In this document: positions 1-7,231 of the stretch, piece after piece
Position numbering within the stretch: position 1 is the first letter of the stretch
Layout: each line of letters starts with the position of its first letter
DNA from: a virus
Direction: 5' to 3' (one strand)
Length of the DNA stretch: 34,643 nucleotides
IMG/VR virus record: IMGVR_UViG_3300042885_000661
Coordinates: 1 to 34,643 of that record
Made by a program: the position numbers and the translations under genes
The notes under the pieces: model-generated
Database searches by the model: none
The model's input: the letters and a program-made list of their open reading frames with translations, nothing else
Told to the model about the DNA's origin: nothing

Positions 1-127
1 AATAAAGATAATTGGTTAATGTTTTTTTTGTCTCCAGGAAACCCTATGGTTTCTACTTTAGTAATTAGCATTTCTTTTGTATTCGGATCAAGAGTAAATA
101 AACCTATTACTGCTTTGTCTGAATACT
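1..127. repeat. Left copy of 127-bp terminal direct repeat (circular-assembly overlap)
   Basis: Bases 1-127 are identical to 34517-34643. An exact overlap of this length at both ends is typical of a circular contig closed on a k-mer of 127. A genuine short terminal repeat of a linear phage is possible but less likely, because a gene reads straight through the repeat when the ends are joined. Confidence 0.95.
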
Positions 128-257
128 TTTCGCTAATACATTCGATTGCATATTGCTTCGCTTCATTATAAGAAGAAAAAATCTTACCATCATGTTCTTT
201 AATTTTGCTATCAAGAAGAAACAAAATGTAACGAAGCGAAGTAATATCAGCTGTCAT
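1..257 (-). CDS. Small phage protein of 87 aa, split by the contig join (5' part)
   Basis: An ATG at 257 on the minus strand opens a frame that runs off the left edge and continues from 34643 to a TGA at 34510 when the ends are joined. The protein is 87 aa and begins MTADITSLRY. It is soluble-looking, with a helical N-terminus and a segment around 'VIGLFTLDPNTKEMLITKV' that looks like a beta hairpin. I do not recognise the family. Its start lies 2 nt after the stop of the upstream membrane-protein gene, and its stop overlaps the next start (34513) as ATGA, so it is a tightly coupled member of the leftward operon. The reading frame surviving the join is the best evidence that the genome is circular. 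Confidence 0.8.
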   Translation of the reverse strand, partial: MTADITSLRYILFLLDSKIKEHDGKIFSSYNEAKQYAIECISEKYSDKAVIGLFTLDPNTKEMLITKVETIGFPGDKKNINQLSL

Positions 258-259
258 AT

Positions 260-403
260 CTATTTTTTAAAGATTGCAAAAGCGATTCCAATTGCGATAC
301 CCAAAACAAAACTAAAAATAATAGTGTTGGTCATTTGAGTAAAGATAAATCCGCAGGCGATTCCAAGTAGCATACCTACAGCAAAGATAAAAAATGTTTT
401 CAT
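260..403 (-). CDS. Small membrane protein, 47 aa
   Basis: The frame can be extended upstream, but the start at 403 (MKTFFIFAVG) is chosen because its ATG overlaps the TGA of the preceding gene as ATGA. The product is nearly all hydrophobic, with two predicted membrane segments at about residues 3-21 and 27-44, several small-residue pairs (GxxxG-like), and a basic FKK end. The function is unknown. Small two-segment membrane proteins in phages can be holins, superinfection-exclusion factors or membrane anchors, and nothing in the sequence decides between these. It lies between a secreted SPOR-like protein and the 87-aa protein in the leftward operon. Confidence 0.7.
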   Translation of the reverse strand: MKTFFIFAVGMLLGIACGFIFTQMTNTIIFSFVLGIAIGIAFAIFKK

Positions 404-711
404 CTTGTTGTGTAGAATGGTTTTGAATACTGTTCGAATTGTTGTTTTGTGCGAACTGTGATGTATGCATCTTTGTGAGCTCGCTTCCAGGTGTAGAGCA
501 TAAACCATGCTTCATCATGAGAAGTATAAGGAATTAAGATTCTATGATAAGAACCTGCTTGTTCGACATAGGCTTGATCATATGCCATCGTAAGATGTTC
601 GGCACGTACTAAGTCAATGTTTTTGGTTGACATAATTTGGATGCAGTAAACTGAATCTTGTTGCTGTGCCATTGCAGTAACTGCAAATAGAAGAAAAAAT
701 AATACTCTCAT
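400..711 (-). CDS. Secreted SPOR-like protein, 103 aa
   Basis: The start at 711 (MRVLFFLLFAVTAMA) gives a clear signal peptide with a likely cleavage after AMA at residue 15. The mature part (about 20-88) starts with VYCIQIMST and later has SYHRILIPYTSHDEAWFML and AYITV. This matches the beta-alpha-beta-beta-alpha-beta pattern of SPOR domains, which bind denuded peptidoglycan glycan strands. The assignment is by pattern only. A longer frame reaches 801, but it would destroy the signal peptide and ignores the AACTACCA leader motif 3 nt before this ATG. It is followed by an ATGA overlap into the small membrane gene. With the lipoprotein hydrolase at 33693-34277 it forms an envelope-directed set in the same operon. 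Confidence 0.6.
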   Translation of the reverse strand: MRVLFFLLFAVTAMAQQQDSVYCIQIMSTKNIDLVRAEHLTMAYDQAYVEQAGSYHRILIPYTSHDEAWFMLYTWKRAHKDAYITVRTKQQFEQYSKPFYTTR

Positions 712-714
712 GAT

Positions 715-724
715 TGGTAGTTTT
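715..724 (-). promoter_or_regulatory. AAAACTACCA leader motif, 3 nt before start at 711
   Basis: The mRNA-sense sequence is AAAACTACCA followed by ATC and the ATG. The same motif occurs before four other non-structural genes and within the first codons of two more. It is perfectly complementary over 10 nt (AACTACCAAT) to the loop of the hairpin at 20193-20223. Confidence 0.6.
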
Positions 725-739
725 AAAATTGTTAAAAAA

Positions 740-1201
740 TTATTTAAGTGATTCGATTTTATTGATTGCCCAGTTAATACCTTCATCGCCTCCCCAAGCA
801 TCCCACATTAGTCCTCCGCATCCTTGATCATAGCTAACATCTTTGTTCTCTTGATGTCTTATGAATGCTGCCATACGTTTTACTGTTGTGAGGCTGATAG
901 GTTCTTTCTTGGCTAACTGATTTGCTCTCATCCATCCGACAAGAGTTCCGCAGTCATTCTTGTTTCCGTTTTCTTCTTTCCATTTGAGTGCACGTTTTGC
1001 ATTCTCGGTGGCTGCTTTAGGATAGTCTGTGAATGTTTCTTCGTTCTTTGGATTGGTTGCCTTGTCTTTGTTGCTGAACTTCATAGAACAAATGGCATAG
1101 CGTTGGTCTTGAGGATATTCAGAGACCATGTTCTCATCTGACATACAGCGTTCAATAAACTTGTCGAACTGCTCTCCTGGATTAGGTGTAGGAATCGGCA
1201 T
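740..1201 (-). CDS. Phage protein with KRMAAFxRH / WDAWGGDEG motifs, 153 aa
   Basis: The start at 1201 (MPIPTPNPGEQFDKFIERCM) is preferred over an upstream ATG because this N-terminus matches a recurrent phage pattern: a proline-rich opening, then FIERCM, then EYPQDQRYAICS. The C-terminal half has GWMRANQLAKKEPISLTTVKRM (residues 89-110) and CGGLMWDAWGGDEGINWA (128-145). From memory, both segments occur in Bacteroidota phages next to or fused to prohead proteases. The function is unknown. Here the gene is separate and on the opposite strand, diverging from the ClpP-like protease across a 142-bp promoter region. It is the first gene of the leftward operon. The product is cytosolic with no signal sequence. 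Confidence 0.7.
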   Translation of the reverse strand: MPIPTPNPGEQFDKFIERCMSDENMVSEYPQDQRYAICSMKFSNKDKATNPKNEETFTDYPKAATENAKRALKWKEENGNKNDCGTLVGWMRANQLAKKEPISLTTVKRMAAFIRHQENKDVSYDQGCGGLMWDAWGGDEGINWAINKIESLK

Positions 1202-1240
1202 AAATGTGATGTTTGAATTGTGAATTATTAAATGACCATA

Positions 1241-1270
1241 CAAAGGTAATAATAATATTTTATTATCAAA
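1241..1270 (-). promoter_or_regulatory. Bacteroidota-type promoter for the leftward operon
   Basis: On the minus strand TTTG (1270-1267), an 18-nt AT-rich spacer and TACCTTTG (1248-1241) match the TTTG/TAnnTTTG consensus. Transcription would start near 1234, just ahead of the gene starting at 1201. Confidence 0.65.
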
Positions 1271-1280
1271 ATATAAAACA

Positions 1281-1295
1281 ACATATTTTTGCACT
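1281..1295 (+). promoter_or_regulatory. Late promoter core ACATATTTTTGCACT (copy 1)
   Basis: It contains TATTTTTG (1284-1291), a good -7 element, about 50 nt before the protease start. No TTTG sits at the expected -33 position. The 15 nt are identical to 20156-20170, upstream of the terminase operon, so both rightward structural operons share this core. It may be read by the phage sigma factor (32935-33696). Confidence 0.65.
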
Positions 1296-1343
1296 AAAAT
1301 AATATTTTTTTATTGCTATAATTGTGCAAATTCGTTTTTTGGT

Positions 1344-2486
1344 ATGTACAAATTTAATGCTGAGGCTTCTGAAATGTCGATTAATGGTGAGATTGACGCT
1401 TACTATGGCGAAAATCTCCGATATATTGACTATGATTTAAAAGAAGCAAAAGATGTAAAGATTTTTCTTAATTCTGGTGGCGGACAAGTCACCGAAGGAT
1501 TCGCAATTGCAGAAAGATTGAAACGACACGGAGAAAATAACTCTGTTGCTATTACTGTTTCGGGCCTTTGTGCTTCCATCGCTACGATGATTCACGCATC
1601 AGGCACACCAGGTGAAAGAAAAATGACTGCCAATTCGTTCTATATGATACACAACACCGCTGTCTCTGCGGAGGGCGGATCTAAGACACTTCGCAGTTTA
1701 GCCGATACACTTGATACTATGACAGATCGTATCGCAGAAAACTATGTTGATGTTATTCAGTCTAACGGAAAACTTATCAATGGCTCCCGTGAAGAGACCA
1801 AAGAACAAGTTTTAGCCTGGATGGACAACGAAACGTGGTTTTCAGCACAGCAAGCATACAACGCTGGACTTGTTGATGCAATTGAAACAGCTCAAACATA
1901 TATCACACCGGAGACAGCTCCGAGTATTGTAAATCAAATTCGTAACTGTGTAAATGTTCCAACTGAACTTATGCAAGAGTTAAACAATAACATCACAGCG
2001 GAGGAAAAATCTTTCTTCCAAAAATTTTTGGCGTTCTTGGGTTTTTCGCCAAATAATGAATACAAAAAAACCGAAGAAGAAAACATTTCAAACATCGAAA
2101 AAATCGAAGAAACAATGACTGAAGAACAAATGATCGAAGCTCTTAAGGCTGCTGGATATAAAGTAGAAATCGAAGCACCGGAAGAGGAAAAAGTTATTAC
2201 TGAAGAGAAGGTAATGACTGAAGAGGAAATGATGGCAGCACTCGAAGCTAAAGGTATGAAAATTAAAAAACCTGAAGTCGAGAATGTAACCAACGAAATC
2301 AAAGCTTTGCGTGAGGAACTTGCTCGCTTGAAACAAGGCGAAAAGAAACCACAAGTAACTGCTCAATCTCAAAAAACTGAAACTCTTAGTCGCAGAGATG
2401 CAGCTTTAAGAAAATTCACAGACAAAAACGAAGGAATGCTCGTAAATGCTGCGAAATCTATTAAGGCTAAGTTGAACGGAGAGTAG
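1344..2486 (+). CDS. ClpP-like (S14) prohead protease with scaffold-like C-terminal tail
   Basis: Residues about 10-185 form a ClpP-type serine protease. The nucleophile is Ser78 in SGLCASIAT, the base His103 lies in FYMIHNT (spacing 25, as in ClpP), and the end is MDNETWFSA...AGLVDAI with Asp161 as the third-residue candidate. Proteases of this class cleave the scaffold and capsid during head maturation. Residues 190-380 are highly charged and probably coiled coil. They include a repeated unit (MTEEQMIEALKAAGYKVEIE and MTEEEMMAALEAKGMKIKKP) and probably serve as an internal scaffold, as in fused protease-scaffold proteins. The gene is first in the rightward head operon, has an AT-rich leader without Shine-Dalgarno, and lies two genes before the capsid protein. 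Confidence 0.88.
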   Translation: MYKFNAEASEMSINGEIDAYYGENLRYIDYDLKEAKDVKIFLNSGGGQVTEGFAIAERLKRHGENNSVAITVSGLCASIATMIHASGTPGERKMTANSFYMIHNTAVSAEGGSKTLRSLADTLDTMTDRIAENYVDVIQSNGKLINGSREETKEQVLAWMDNETWFSAQQAYNAGLVDAIETAQTYITPETAPSIVNQIRNCVNVPTELMQELNNNITAEEKSFFQKFLAFLGFSPNNEYKKTEEENISNIEKIEETMTEEQMIEALKAAGYKVEIEAPEEEKVITEEKVMTEEEMMAALEAKGMKIKKPEVENVTNEIKALREELARLKQGEKKPQVTAQSQKTETLSRRDAALRKFTDKNEGMLVNAAKSIKAKLNGE

Positions 2487-2520
2487 TTTATTTCAAAACA
2501 AATCCAAAAAATTTATAAAA

Positions 2521-3222
2521 ATGGAAAAGAATTTCAAAAAAGCGGCCGTAAATCCGTTTGTTAAGGCTAACAGCGGTGGCATTATTCTAAAAGGTATGAA
2601 TGTAGGTTACAGCACTGAAGCTCCTACCTTCAATGTTGTTATCGCATCAGGTGGTAACTCTGCAACTTTCACTCTAAACTCTGCTAACATTGCTCAGTTC
2701 GAGTTCGTTCGTTACAATATCACAGATTCAGCTGGCAACGGTAATGGTGCTGTTTATGCATCAGGTACTGAAACTTTGGATATCACTAATGTATCTAAGG
2801 CTTATAATGGTATCGGCCCGGATGCATCAATCGAAATCGTTTACAAGTTGGTAACTCAAGAGCAAGTGCTTTCTTACAGCATCAATCTTGATTCTGCTTC
2901 TTTGGTTGCAGGCATCACAGTTAACACAGCTAATGCTCTTAACAGCAATGCAAGAGGTGCTTACTTGGTAATTGATTCAGCAGTTTATCAATCAGGTGCA
3001 ACTCAATCTGTAATTGATGTAGTTGATGCTATCGGTCTTGTTGGTTTCACACTTGAAGCTAAGGTTAATGGTGTTACTGATACGGCAGTAGTTGCTGCTG
3101 ATGGTACTGCAACTCTTACTGTTGTTGGTGCCCTTTCTGCTGGTACTTATGCAGTAGTTGTACGAGTAACCAATGCAGGTTCTGAATATGGCAGTTTCAC
3201 AACTTCAGTAGTTGTAGCTTAA
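2521..3222 (+). CDS. Putative capsid decoration protein, 233 aa
   Basis: The gene sits between the prohead protease and the major capsid protein, where decoration or head-stabilising proteins are often found. The protein is rich in Ala, Val, Thr, Ser and Gly and lacks Cys. Residues about 30-110 and 140-233 read as beta-sandwich domains. The second ends 'GTYAVVVRVTNAGSEYGSF', which resembles an immunoglobulin-like fold. Codon choice is strongly biased towards common codons, as in the neighbouring capsid gene, which suggests high expression. The function is inferred from position and fold type only; a minor structural protein is an alternative. Confidence 0.55.
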   Translation: MEKNFKKAAVNPFVKANSGGIILKGMNVGYSTEAPTFNVVIASGGNSATFTLNSANIAQFEFVRYNITDSAGNGNGAVYASGTETLDITNVSKAYNGIGPDASIEIVYKLVTQEQVLSYSINLDSASLVAGITVNTANALNSNARGAYLVIDSAVYQSGATQSVIDVVDAIGLVGFTLEAKVNGVTDTAVVAADGTATLTVVGALSAGTYAVVVRVTNAGSEYGSFTTSVVVA

Positions 3223-3250
3223 TTTTTTCACTCAAAACAAAATTTCAAAA

Positions 3251-4246
3251 ATGGAATCTTTAAATATCAAACTTAATGCACAGGATGCAATCGACATTAT
3301 GTTCGAACCTGTGTTCGTGGACAAAGATATGATGGCAGATTTTGCTATCGTGAAAAACCTTTTCGCAGGAGAATACAAAATCGGTCTTCTTTCTGCAATC
3401 AAAAACGTAACTGGTAAGCTTCAAGCTTGTTCTCCAAAGTACAAAGGTACTTCAACTATGAGCGAGCGTTCACTTGTTGCTCAGTACGTTGAGGCAGGAA
3501 CAAAGATGTGCTATGAGGAGTTCATCAATACTCACTACGATCTACTTGCTCCATTGTACACAACTGCAAAGGGCAATCCTGATTTGACTATCCTTCTTAA
3601 CTTGCTTACTAAGCAGTTGGGCGAAGGTATCCGCAGAGACGTAAACAGAGTTGCTTGGTTCGGTGATGTTGCTGATGCTGATGACAACCTCAACTGGGCA
3701 GATGGTATTTTCAAATATCTTGACCAATTGGTTACAGCAGGCACAATCGGTGCTTACACTAACTCAAACCAAGGTACTGCATTGACTAACCAACAAGCAT
3801 ACGAATTGCTTCAAGATGTAGTTAACGCTGCTCCTGCTGCTCTTAAGACTATGCCTGCATCTGACAAGGTAATCCACATTAGCGGTTTGCTTTGGGATAA
3901 GGTAGTAACTTACTTGGAAGATAACGCTGTTACTTCAGGTTTCATCAGAATCTTCGAAGAGCAGATTCAAGGCCTTGTAGGTTCTTACAGAGGTATCAAG
4001 GTTAAGGCTCACTACGAGTGGGATGAAATCTCTAACGAATACTTCGGTTTGGTTGACCAAAACAAAATTGTGTACACACATAAATCAAACATGGTTATCG
4101 GTACTGACCTTAGACCTGATGCAACTGGTGGTGCTTCTTTCTTCAAGGTTTACCAAAACCCTGAGACAGATGAAATCACTCTTCGTGCAAAGTTCGTATT
4201 CAATACCAACTATGTATGGTCTGAGTTATTCTCAGTAGGTCTCTAA
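3251..4246 (+). CDS. Major capsid protein
   Basis: The product has 331 aa, the right size for an HK97-fold capsid protein without a long scaffold domain. It follows the protease and decoration candidate, has a polished codon choice, and is followed by a strong hairpin. Readable features include an N-terminal helix region (MESLNIKLNAQDAIDIMFEPVF), a region resembling the spine helix (LLNLLTKQLGEGIRRDVNRVAWFGD, about 117-140) and a C-terminal beta-rich part ending FNTNYVWSELFSVGL. The assignment rests mainly on context and general resemblance to capsid proteins of Bacteroidota phages. The N-terminus may be trimmed by the protease upstream, but no cleavage site can be fixed from sequence. Confidence 0.8.
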   Translation: MESLNIKLNAQDAIDIMFEPVFVDKDMMADFAIVKNLFAGEYKIGLLSAIKNVTGKLQACSPKYKGTSTMSERSLVAQYVEAGTKMCYEEFINTHYDLLAPLYTTAKGNPDLTILLNLLTKQLGEGIRRDVNRVAWFGDVADADDNLNWADGIFKYLDQLVTAGTIGAYTNSNQGTALTNQQAYELLQDVVNAAPAALKTMPASDKVIHISGLLWDKVVTYLEDNAVTSGFIRIFEEQIQGLVGSYRGIKVKAHYEWDEISNEYFGLVDQNKIVYTHKSNMVIGTDLRPDATGGASFFKVYQNPETDEITLRAKFVFNTNYVWSELFSVGL

Positions 4247-4256
4247 GAATATAATC

Positions 4257-4281
4257 GGGAGGTGTAACAGCCTCCCTATTT
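4257..4281 (+). terminator. Hairpin after the capsid gene
   Basis: GGGAGG (4257-4262) pairs with CCTCCC (4271-4276) around the loop TGTAACAG and is followed by TATTTTC. It is probably a partial terminator or 3' RNA stabiliser that sets capsid dosage relative to the genes downstream. A similar loop occurs in the hairpin after the next gene. Confidence 0.6.
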
Positions 4282-4305
4282 TCAAAAATATAAATTTTAA
4301 ACAAA

Positions 4306-4845
4306 ATGGCAATTACTCAAGGTTTAACAACATCTTGCGCAAAGTCTTGTGCTGGTGGTGTAAAAAGAATTTGGATAGCTAACTTCGATGATATTGCAAC
4401 TATCACTTTTGATGGTTCTGAACAAATTACAGCCATCACTATGAATGGTGCTGCTGTATTCTACGAAGTACAGTTGAAGCGTAACAGCAAATCTTTCACA
4501 GAGCAGTTTAATGTTTCTGATGATGGTTGTAACAACTCATTAACTCAGACATTCACCGGTAACGGACAATGTCGTGACCAGGATACTCGCCAGTTCTTGG
4601 TAGAAGCTGCAAAACAATCTTGCTGCGGTATCATTGTATTACACGAAGAAAACAACGGACAAGTTGTAGCTTGGGGCTTCTTTGATGACCTTAACGCTCG
4701 CCTTGGTGGTGGTACTCAAATCACTACAGGTACCAACTTGACTGACCCTTCACAAATCACATTGGAGCTTATCTGCGATACAGTTGTTGATGGTGCTGCT
4801 ACTGTCTTCACTCCTGGTGTTGCTGGTATCTTAGCTCTTACATAG
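4306..4845 (+). CDS. Putative major tail tube protein, 179 aa
   Basis: The gene lies directly after the capsid gene, is framed by hairpins, and shows the same high-expression codon style. The protein is beta-rich and of a size normal for a siphovirus tail tube subunit. It contains 'VKRIWIANFDDI', 'VFYEVQLKRNSKSFTEQF' and 'TQTFTGNGQCRDQDTRQFL', a pattern I associate with tail-tube-like proteins in Bacteroidota phages. It has seven cysteines, including SCAKSC at the N-terminus and an adjacent CC pair near residue 110, which is unusual for a tube protein and may indicate disulphide cross-links after assembly. No other gene in the genome is a better tube candidate. Confidence 0.55.
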   Translation: MAITQGLTTSCAKSCAGGVKRIWIANFDDIATITFDGSEQITAITMNGAAVFYEVQLKRNSKSFTEQFNVSDDGCNNSLTQTFTGNGQCRDQDTRQFLVEAAKQSCCGIIVLHEENNGQVVAWGFFDDLNARLGGGTQITTGTNLTDPSQITLELICDTVVDGAATVFTPGVAGILALT

Positions 4846-4882
4846 GATTAGTTTTTCATCAGTTTAGGAGGTATTTCAATCT

Positions 4883-4910
4883 AAGAGGCGGTGTAAAAGC
4901 CGCCTTTTTT
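4883..4910 (+). terminator. Intrinsic terminator or attenuator after the tail tube gene
   Basis: AGGCGG (4886-4891) pairs with CCGCCT (4900-4905) with loop TGTAAAAG, can extend by A-T and G-U pairs, and runs into a T tract (4905-4910). The loop differs by one base from the hairpin at 4257-4276. Transcription must partly read through, or restart, for the portal gene to be expressed. Confidence 0.7.
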
Positions 4911-4923
4911 AAACTTTTGCAAT

Positions 4924-5169
4924 ATGATTAAAGTAAAAGATTTCTGTAAAAATTACAATGTACCATACCAGGGCAAAAATCTCGGCACATTGGAAGGTGA
5001 TGACCTTAAAAAATACATCAAAGCACATCTTGAAAGCAAACATCCTGAGCAGTTGTTAAAGTATTTTGATAACACACTTGATGAATTAAAAGATTTTGCA
5101 TTTAGTTTACCTGCAAAGAAGATAAAAAAGCCTATTATTGCAGAGGAAACAACTGAAAAAGAAGACTAA
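4924..5169 (+). CDS. Small protein upstream of portal, 81 aa
   Basis: The start at 4924 lies 14 nt after the terminator T tract. The stop TAA shares one base with the portal start. The sequence begins MIKVKDFCKNYNVPYQGKNLG, is charged and helical, and ends in an acidic tail (AEETTEKED). I do not recognise the family. The N-terminal half has the feel of a short SAP- or Rho-N-like helical module, but this is weak. Position suggests a head-assembly role, perhaps an accessory to the portal. No signal peptide or membrane segment is present. Confidence 0.7.
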   Translation: MIKVKDFCKNYNVPYQGKNLGTLEGDDLKKYIKAHLESKHPEQLLKYFDNTLDELKDFAFSLPAKKIKKPIIAEETTEKED

Positions 5170-6680
5170 TGAGTAAAAAGAACAAGCCTAACAACTATTT
5201 TTCGATGCAGATAGGTACTACAGCAGATCAAATCGTTCTGCCTAAGGACTTATACTTCGAAAATTCAGACCCAACACGTGCGCTGTTTGGTTTGTTCGAC
5301 TATTTGCCGTTCGTTCGTGAGGGCGAATTGGAGCAGATTATTTCTCTGATAAATAATTCTCCAACTGCAAAAGCCATCTGCAACAAAATTGCTTACTATA
5401 CTGTAGGTGAAGGATTCTATATTCGCAAGGAAAAGTCTATCCTTGGCGAGAAATCTGCGCAGATTCTGACTCCCGAGCAAAAGAATAAGCTTTGGGCAGT
5501 ATTGTCAAGGCAGAATAGTGATGGAGATAACATCTTAGATATCTGTAAAAAGGCTGCATTTGACTATCAGGCAATTGGAAACGCATTTGTGCAGTTAGAT
5601 GTAGTCCAAGGATTTACTTTCGCTACACACCAAAATATTAACTTTGTAAGACCATTCAGAAGCTCTGACCTAAAGACTCGCTTTTATGGTATCTCAGCGG
5701 ATTGGGCAATTCTACCTTATGCCGGAAGAAGTAGGCATCAAGAAAGATATGAGTTATCAAATGTTCCTGCAACAGTAAAAGATATCGCTGCCTATCCTCG
5801 CTTTACTGATGAACTTGATGAACTTTTAGACTCAGACTATGGTCAAGGTGCAAACATTGCCGACCTTTACGGATTCGATAAGTCTTCAATGCTACAACTT
5901 AAGCAGTATAGTCCTTTGATGTACCAATGGGGAGTGCCGAACTGGATAGGTGCCAAACATTTTGTTGAGCTTGAATACAGAATTGCTAAGTTCAATGTTT
6001 CAAAATTCCGCAATGGCTTAACTACATCGGGTTTATTACAGTTGTTTGGTGACTTAACTCCCGAACAGCAGAAAGATTACCAGGAAGCCTTCATGGCTAA
6101 GATGACTGATACTGGTAATGACTTCAAAGTATTGTTTCAAATCCTTGAGAATCCCGAATTAAAAGCCAATTGGGTACCATTCGAGCAGTCATATAATGGC
6201 TATTTTATGGAATTGTCAACCATCGCAAAGGATAGAATAGCTACAGGCTTTGAAGTTCCATTAAGTTTAGTACAAGCGACACCAGGACAGCTTGGCAATA
6301 ATCAGCAAATACGTTCTGAGTTCGAAATCTTATATCGAACAAAGATTTATGATATACAGCAAACAATCTTGAGAGGCATTGTTAAGCCATATTTGGATAC
6401 AGTTGCTGAGACAGAAAATATGGAGTTCTTAAAATCTGTAGAACTTGATTTTATAAACATCGTTCCGGTAAGCTTTGCAGGAGAACTCGAAGTGAATATG
6501 CTTCTCACTAAAACTGAAGGAAGAGAACTTCTTGGTTATGGCCCAACATTGGAGCCTGCAATCAAGGAAGAGCAGATTCAAGCAGAAGCAGATGCCGAAG
6601 TGGATGCAGAGGAAGGAACAGATAAGCAGCAAAATATATTGGCAAAAATTAAAAACTTACTCGGATGGCGCAATTCATAA
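5169..6680 (+). CDS. Portal protein
   Basis: The 503-aa product has the size and order of a portal protein, the dodecameric ring at the packaging vertex. Early residues (NNSPTAKAICNKIAYYTVGEGFYIR, about 61-85) resemble the portal wing, and GNAFVQLDVVQGF follows. The C-terminal third holds ATGFEVPLSLVQA, GNNQQIRSEFEILYRTKIYDIQQ and LLTKTEGRELLGYGP, which fit the stem, crown-side helices and the conserved arrangement of phage portals. The start overlaps the previous stop by one base (TAATG). The gene follows the capsid and tube genes rather than the terminase, an unusual order. The acidic C-terminus overlaps the next gene by 16 nt. Confidence 0.8.
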   Translation: MSKKNKPNNYFSMQIGTTADQIVLPKDLYFENSDPTRALFGLFDYLPFVREGELEQIISLINNSPTAKAICNKIAYYTVGEGFYIRKEKSILGEKSAQILTPEQKNKLWAVLSRQNSDGDNILDICKKAAFDYQAIGNAFVQLDVVQGFTFATHQNINFVRPFRSSDLKTRFYGISADWAILPYAGRSRHQERYELSNVPATVKDIAAYPRFTDELDELLDSDYGQGANIADLYGFDKSSMLQLKQYSPLMYQWGVPNWIGAKHFVELEYRIAKFNVSKFRNGLTTSGLLQLFGDLTPEQQKDYQEAFMAKMTDTGNDFKVLFQILENPELKANWVPFEQSYNGYFMELSTIAKDRIATGFEVPLSLVQATPGQLGNNQQIRSEFEILYRTKIYDIQQTILRGIVKPYLDTVAETENMEFLKSVELDFINIVPVSFAGELEVNMLLTKTEGRELLGYGPTLEPAIKEEQIQAEADAEVDAEEGTDKQQNILAKIKNLLGWRNS

Positions 6681-7231
6681 AGGCTTTGGAAGTTGTGCGA
6701 GGTGGTTACATCCGCATAACTCCGACAGATACTCAGTTCGACCCGAATTTGTTGGCTCCATTCGTTGACAATGCAGAGCGAAGATACGTTCGCAATCTTA
6801 TCGGTGCAAAGTTCTTCGATGAACTGAAAGCCAATAGGACAGCAAATACTATTAACTACAATCCTGTTTTCGGTGCAATTGAGCCTGCCTTCACAGATAC
6901 AGACCTTGAAAATCTGTTTTTGGATGGTAAGCTATTCGATCTGATTGGATTCTCTGTCCTGGAAGAGTCAATGAGTTTTGCTCACTTTAAAATCACATCG
7001 GCAGGAGTTCAAGTTACACAAGCAAATTTTGCTACAGCTGCAACAGGTAATGATATGCGTTACCTAAAAGATACATTAAAAGATAAGATTCAATTTCTGC
7101 AACAAGAAGTTATCACGTATCTTTGTGATAACAGCGCATTGTTTGTTCCTTTCGATTTTGAACCCGAAGGAAAGTGCCTATGCTGTACACCAAAAAGTAA
7201 AAATATTTCAACATTTCCAATAATATACTAA
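6665..7231 (+). CDS. Head-tail adaptor-like protein (DUF6712-like), 188 aa
   Basis: The gene overlaps the portal gene end by 16 nt and lies where head completion proteins are encoded. The sequence starts MAQFIKALEVVRGGYIRIT and includes DPNLLAPFVDNAERRYVRNLIGAKFFDEL, LIGFSVLEESM and a C-terminal CLCC cluster. The helical pattern with a membrane-free amphipathic core resembles the DUF6712 family that I recall from Bacteroidota phages beside portals. The role is inferred to be docking on the portal ring to stabilise packaged DNA and receive the tail. Three cysteines (C-L-C-C) near residue 171 could bind a metal, but no second pair is visible. Confidence 0.6.
   Translation: MAQFIKALEVVRGGYIRITPTDTQFDPNLLAPFVDNAERRYVRNLIGAKFFDELKANRTANTINYNPVFGAIEPAFTDTDLENLFLDGKLFDLIGFSVLEESMSFAHFKITSAGVQVTQANFATAATGNDMRYLKDTLKDKIQFLQQEVITYLCDNSALFVPFDFEPEGKCLCCTPKSKNISTFPIIY

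Noticed and set aside
4908-4922. Promoter ahead of the 81-aa gene (AAACTTTTGCA)
   Set aside because: It lacks the TA of the -7 box and lies too close to the start codon; partial read-through of the hairpin is a simpler explanation.
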